Of a DNA stretch of 64,000 nt, positions 60,373-64,000 are shown one piece after another (position 1 is the stretch's first letter; each line of letters starts with the position of its first letter). The notes below the pieces were generated by a model. The model was given only the letters and a program-made list of their open reading frames with translations, ran no database searches and had not been told where the DNA came from. The stretch covers positions 33,108,001 through 33,172,000 of the forward strand of contig OX467082.1 in NCBI GenBank assembly GCA_950106755.1, in the 5' to 3' direction. The position numbers and the translations under genes are program-made. Source of the stretch: Climacium dendroides. Lineage: Eukaryota > Streptophyta > Bryopsida > Hypnales > Climaciaceae.

Positions 60373-60668
60373 CTGCAGGCACAAGGAAAGACAATCGCCA
60401 TAGCTCAGCAACAGCGTACGACGTTCTACAGAGAACACTCAAGACTGGACTCCTGCAAAAAGGCCGACGTTGATTTCTTCAGGATCTTGGGATCGGAGGG
60501 TGCTGGGAGCCTGCAATAATGCTCGGGACTGAGAGCAGGGAGGTTCTAGAGTATTATGGGACATAATGCCAAGTCATAAGTTGATAAGGGTGGGCAGTGG
60601 GCATCCCAAAAATACCATTTCTGCTCTTATACATAGTTTGACTGTTCAAAATTTCATATTTTCTTGCT
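60373..60668. other. 5' region of the phosphorylase gene
   Basis: On the minus strand a frame from the ATG at about 60562 (MSHNTLEPPCSQSRALLQ) stays open for some 41 codons. A pyrimidine-rich acceptor (ttgtctttccttgtgcctgcag) precedes the first firm exon. No donor that keeps phase was found, so the first coding exon remains undecided. Confidence 0.4.
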
Positions 60669-61214
60669 GGCAAGGGATAGGAGGTTTCAACACACCAAAA
60701 TTCTCTGACATTTGGATTTCATATGCAAAAGTTTAAATATATAAAATACTATGTTGAGTGGCAAGGGATAGGAGGTTTCAATGCACCAAAATTTTGTGAC
60801 ATTTGGATTTCATATGTAAAAGTCTAAATATGAAAAATACTATGTTGAGTGGCAAGAGATAGAAGGTTTCAATGTACCAAAACTCTTTAACATTTGGATT
60901 TCATATGCAAGAATCTAAATATGGAAAATATTATGTTGAGCAGCAAGGAATAGAAGGTTTCAATGCACCAAAACTCTTTAACATTTGGATTTCATATGCA
61001 AGAATCTAAATATGAAAAATACTATGTTGAGTGGCAAGGGATAGGAGGTTTCAATGCACCAAAACTTTGTGACATTTGGATTTCATATGCAAGAATCTAA
61101 ATATGAAAAATATTATATTGAGTGGCAAGGGATAGAAGGTTTCAATGCACCAAAATTCTTTGATATTTGGATTTCATATGCAAAAGTCTAAATATGAAAA
61201 ATACTATGTTGAGT
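60669..61214. repeat. Six tandem copies of a 91-bp repeat
   Basis: Units start at 60669, 60760, 60851, 60942, 61033 and 61124, with a partial seventh at 61215, all exactly 91 bp apart. The consensus begins ggcaagggatag(g/a)aggttt, includes caccaaaa and acatttggatttcatatgca, and ends aaaatactatgttgagt. The array lies just upstream of the phosphorylase gene's first recognised exon. Confidence 0.95.
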
Positions 61215-61215
61215 G

Positions 61216-62960
61216 GCAAGGGACAAGGATCTTTGTTGGATGGTTGATTTTTAGGCAACCATGCTTAATCAAGGGGCTAAATGAAGGACAATTTATTGCT
61301 ACATGATCATCAATATATAGAATAGAAAAGATCATCCAATGAGAGATTGTCATTAACTCTTGATTCATGAGTTCAAAACCTCAATGTTGAAGGGCCAATC
61401 CAAAATAGGGAGTGTAGCTTGTTAGACTCACTACATTGCATTCAGTAATTATACTACATATATAGTATGCTTTGAGGTGTTTTGCTCATCCTAGGATTAA
61501 GCATCCTTGTCTTGTAAATGTAGATGTCTAATGAATTTGGAATAGAGAAAAGTAGCTAATGATGGATTAGTCCAGTGACTTTGTCAATACGTAATCTTTA
61601 AGGTAAGTTGCACATCACACATTAGGTTTCTCGATTATTTTGTCCAAATCACTCTAAACTTAACAATTAACAAAATACCCTCACTATTATTAATGTTCAA
61701 TCAATTTGAATTAATTTCAATTTTTTTCCACATTGACATTCTTAAGTCCAATTCTCATTTGTGATCCTCTTAACTTATCTTTTTAACATTAAAGTATTTT
61801 CTGATGTAGATAGCAACAAAATGCAATAATAAAAAGAAGTACTACACCATTAAAGAAATAGTCATTTTCAAATATACCTTTCCCTTCAAACGAGGAAGGC
61901 TTTGAAGAAGGCGATGGTGTTTTAGATTGATCACCAAGTTTCGCATGATCCGTTGCCAAACACCACAATGGATGCACATGCGCATTGTAAAGAAAGGAAT
62001 GCTTACTCTTATGGCAAGTCTTAAGGACATTTTTAGCAAGAAAAGGACTCTTGGCTTGCGGGCATTGAGTGATGAGTTGATTAGAAAGCACTATTCCTCT
62101 TTGTGGCACGCAAGAGAGGGTTATACAATAGTCTCCTCCTTGCAATAGACTATTTGCCATTGATGAAACCTTGTCTTCTACACTATTCAATCTTCCAATC
62201 ACTATTGATTCAATGTGTTGTAGACATAAATGATTGATTTTAGATCATTGAGTAGTTTGTAAGGAAAAAAACCAAATACTAACTATGTGACTTTGAGATC
62301 ATTGGTTGCTTTAAAAAGAAGGTGTCTTTTGAGTGAAAGGACATGGCATCCAAATCATTGCCCTTCATTGACTTGTCTCTTTGTCTTTCCATTATCTTCC
62401 CCTCAATTCTCGGCTCATTCACATAAGAACAATTCTCTTTCACTTTAAAAACTTTAGCAATTGTAAAAACTCACCCCTTTCCTTCTCTCCAATGAAAATT
62501 TGGAAATAAAAAGGCCTACAAATCATTAATATAACATTCATTGTAGATCATGCAAGGTGAGTAGCTTTTAGTACCTCCTACCTTAAATAAATTCAAGTTA
62601 TTGTGCACATGAGTACAATTATGATTTCTTTTCTAAGTTTTTTGAGGTAGATCTTCAATATGTTAATGTAACTACACCTTATCATACCCCTACAAATTCT
62701 TGCCTACTATCTACTACCTCTATTCATGGGAGTCTAAGGTTGCTTACTTTCAATTGGTTTCAACACTTCAAAAGCTTGTTCAAAAAAATCTAGAATACTC
62801 TTTTCACTTTGCTTATCTAGATCATTTAGGTGGATTTACCATAAGCAAAATGAATTTCACCTTTAGCCCCCAAATGCCCAAGGCACCAAATTCTAATGTT
62901 ACAATACTTTGAAGTTAAATAAAATCTTACCAAGTTACTATTTTTTATAGTTTATATATT
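61216..62960. other. AT-rich region, no supported gene
   Basis: A 137-codon minus-strand frame at 62202-61789 starts IGRLNSVEDKVSSMANSLLQ and ends in a hydrophobic stretch (FNGVVLLFIIAFCCYL). It matches nothing I recognise and has no splice or promoter support. It may be an element-derived relic. Confidence 0.35.
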
Positions 62961-62964
62961 TAGA

Positions 62965-63560
62965 AAATACTTTTTGAAGTCTAATTTTAGCATCAAAAAT
63001 CTGATTTGAAAATGAATGATTACGATTTTTCTATTCAAGATTTTGTGCAAGGATGTCCATTGCAAATCTTGTTGAAGGCTCTTAGAAATGACTTTCAAGT
63101 ACACTAAATCTTGGAGAAAAAATCACATGAAGAATTCATTTAAAAAATTTATAGAGTAGATTTTGAAAAGCCATAAATTGATTGGTTTTATGTTTGCTAC
63201 GTCCTTTAACCTTGTATTTTTTTAGTGACCAATGTTTAGATTTCACATGTAAAAAGAGGATTGAAAGACTTCAGTTGTAGTTTTAACACCCTCATGATCA
63301 AACATTATAATCTTTCAATCCATAAATGATATTGTTCAATTGTAGTTTTAACACCCTCATGGTCAAACAATATAATCTTTCAATCCATAAGTGGTATTGT
63401 TGTATTTTCTTTTCGTCTTTGATCTCTAACATGTCTAGTTTGAATTTGTACAATTACAATTTAAAAAAAAATTGATACAACTTATCAAAATGTGGGATTT
63501 TTATTCAATTTAGAGCAAATTCCAAGAAGTTCAAAAAAGGCCTTGGACATTTAGGGTATA
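62965..63560 (+). repeat. Dispersed repeat, copy 2, with internal 60-bp duplication
   Basis: This is the direct-orientation relative of 36575-37135. It contains an extra tandem duplication of about 65 bp (gtagttttaacaccctcatg, then aatataatctttcaatccat, starting at about 63273 and 63338) absent from copy 1. Confidence 0.8.
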
Positions 63561-64000
63561 ACCTTGGAACATCCAAACTCATTGGAGAACTAGAAAGTGG
63601 TCTACAATGTGCATTTGTTTTCAAGAGCGTTGTTGCAAAAGACTTCTTTTCAATGCGAGAAATGACTGTAGGATGTGTAAGTTTAAGCTTTGCTAATTGT
63701 CAGAATGAACAGTGAAATTTATGGAAACTATAACTCTTGCGGAGATCATAACGTTTGACCAATGGAAAATCGGCATTGACCTTCACGGGCAGCTGCTCTT
63801 GGCGACAGTTTGAGAGGTCGACAAGTTCATCCAAATGCTCTGAATTTAAAAAAAAAATTGGCAATGTGCAGAACATGACGAAAAGAATAAGAAGAGCAAA
63901 GAAACACGAAGGCTACTCAAACGTCGTGCACATTGTGACGCTTGCAATGCATGTGGCTTTCGTGAGAGCTCTAGAAACAGTCATTTTTGGTGAGCAAACC
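63561..64000. other. Unassigned right edge
   Basis: No gene or repeat was recognised. The composition becomes slightly more GC-rich toward the edge. Confidence 0.35.

Noticed and set aside
60373..60562. Candidate first exon of phosphorylase starting at ATG about 60562
   Set aside because: No donor site keeps phase with the acceptor before 60372, so it is not included in the gene model.
60669..61230. Regular repeats considered as a CRISPR array
   Set aside because: The repeats are directly adjacent 91-bp units without unique spacers, in a eukaryotic gene context.
61789..62202. 137-codon minus-strand frame with a hydrophobic end
   Set aside because: There is no recognised family, splice context or promoter, and the surrounding DNA is repeat-rich.

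Overview
The window looks like nuclear DNA of a land plant. It is AT-rich and repeat-rich, its genes carry GT-AG introns, and they include a class II small heat-shock protein, a plastid-type alpha-glucan phosphorylase and a plant family GT77 glycosyltransferase. A Plavaka/KDZ-like transposase and a JBP/TET-like oxygenase are unusual for flowering plants and make a non-flowering plant (moss or other bryophyte, possibly a lycophyte or fern) more likely. That placement is inference. All exon boundaries were assembled by eye from reading frame, splice-site sequence and phase.

Layout. 1-3461 (minus): eight in-phase exons of a Plavaka-like transposase running off the left edge. 4162-4283 (minus): an isolated fasciclin-like exon. 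4284-13190: mostly AT-rich DNA with small tandem duplications. 13190-16187: a GC-richer island ending in the two 3' exons of an unrecognised plus-strand gene with duplicated exon pieces. 17705-18751: an element bounded by an inverted repeat. 18928-21244 (plus): an intact six-exon gene for a double zinc-finger protein with a JBP/TET-like Fe(II)/2-oxoglutarate oxygenase domain. 23331-26469 (plus): a five-exon unrecognised gene with one in-frame TAG. 26470-33240: AT-rich relics, including a possible PIF/Harbinger nuclease remnant and a 178-bp repeat. 33241-36280: an array of related inverted-repeat elements. 37277-38578 (plus): the small heat-shock gene with heat-shock elements and a TATA box. 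39969-44448 (minus): the GT77 glycosyltransferase. 45445-45766: a MITE-like element. 47660-50488 (minus): a two-exon unknown gene with a TATA box and a recent duplication in its intron. 51373-51502: a near-perfect fold-back. 55429-60372 (minus): alpha-glucan phosphorylase, 13 exons with the 5' end unresolved. 60669-61214: six copies of a 91-bp repeat. 61215-64000: repeats and unassigned DNA, including a second copy of a repeat also found at about 36575.

The housekeeping genes (stress chaperone, Golgi sugar transferase, starch metabolism) are not functionally linked to one another. The most interesting part is the accessory left half. It combines a transposase of a superfamily whose fungal members are known to travel with TET/JBP oxygenases, an intact zinc-finger TET/JBP-like gene about 15 kb away, and an unrecognised partner gene directly downstream of the oxygenase.
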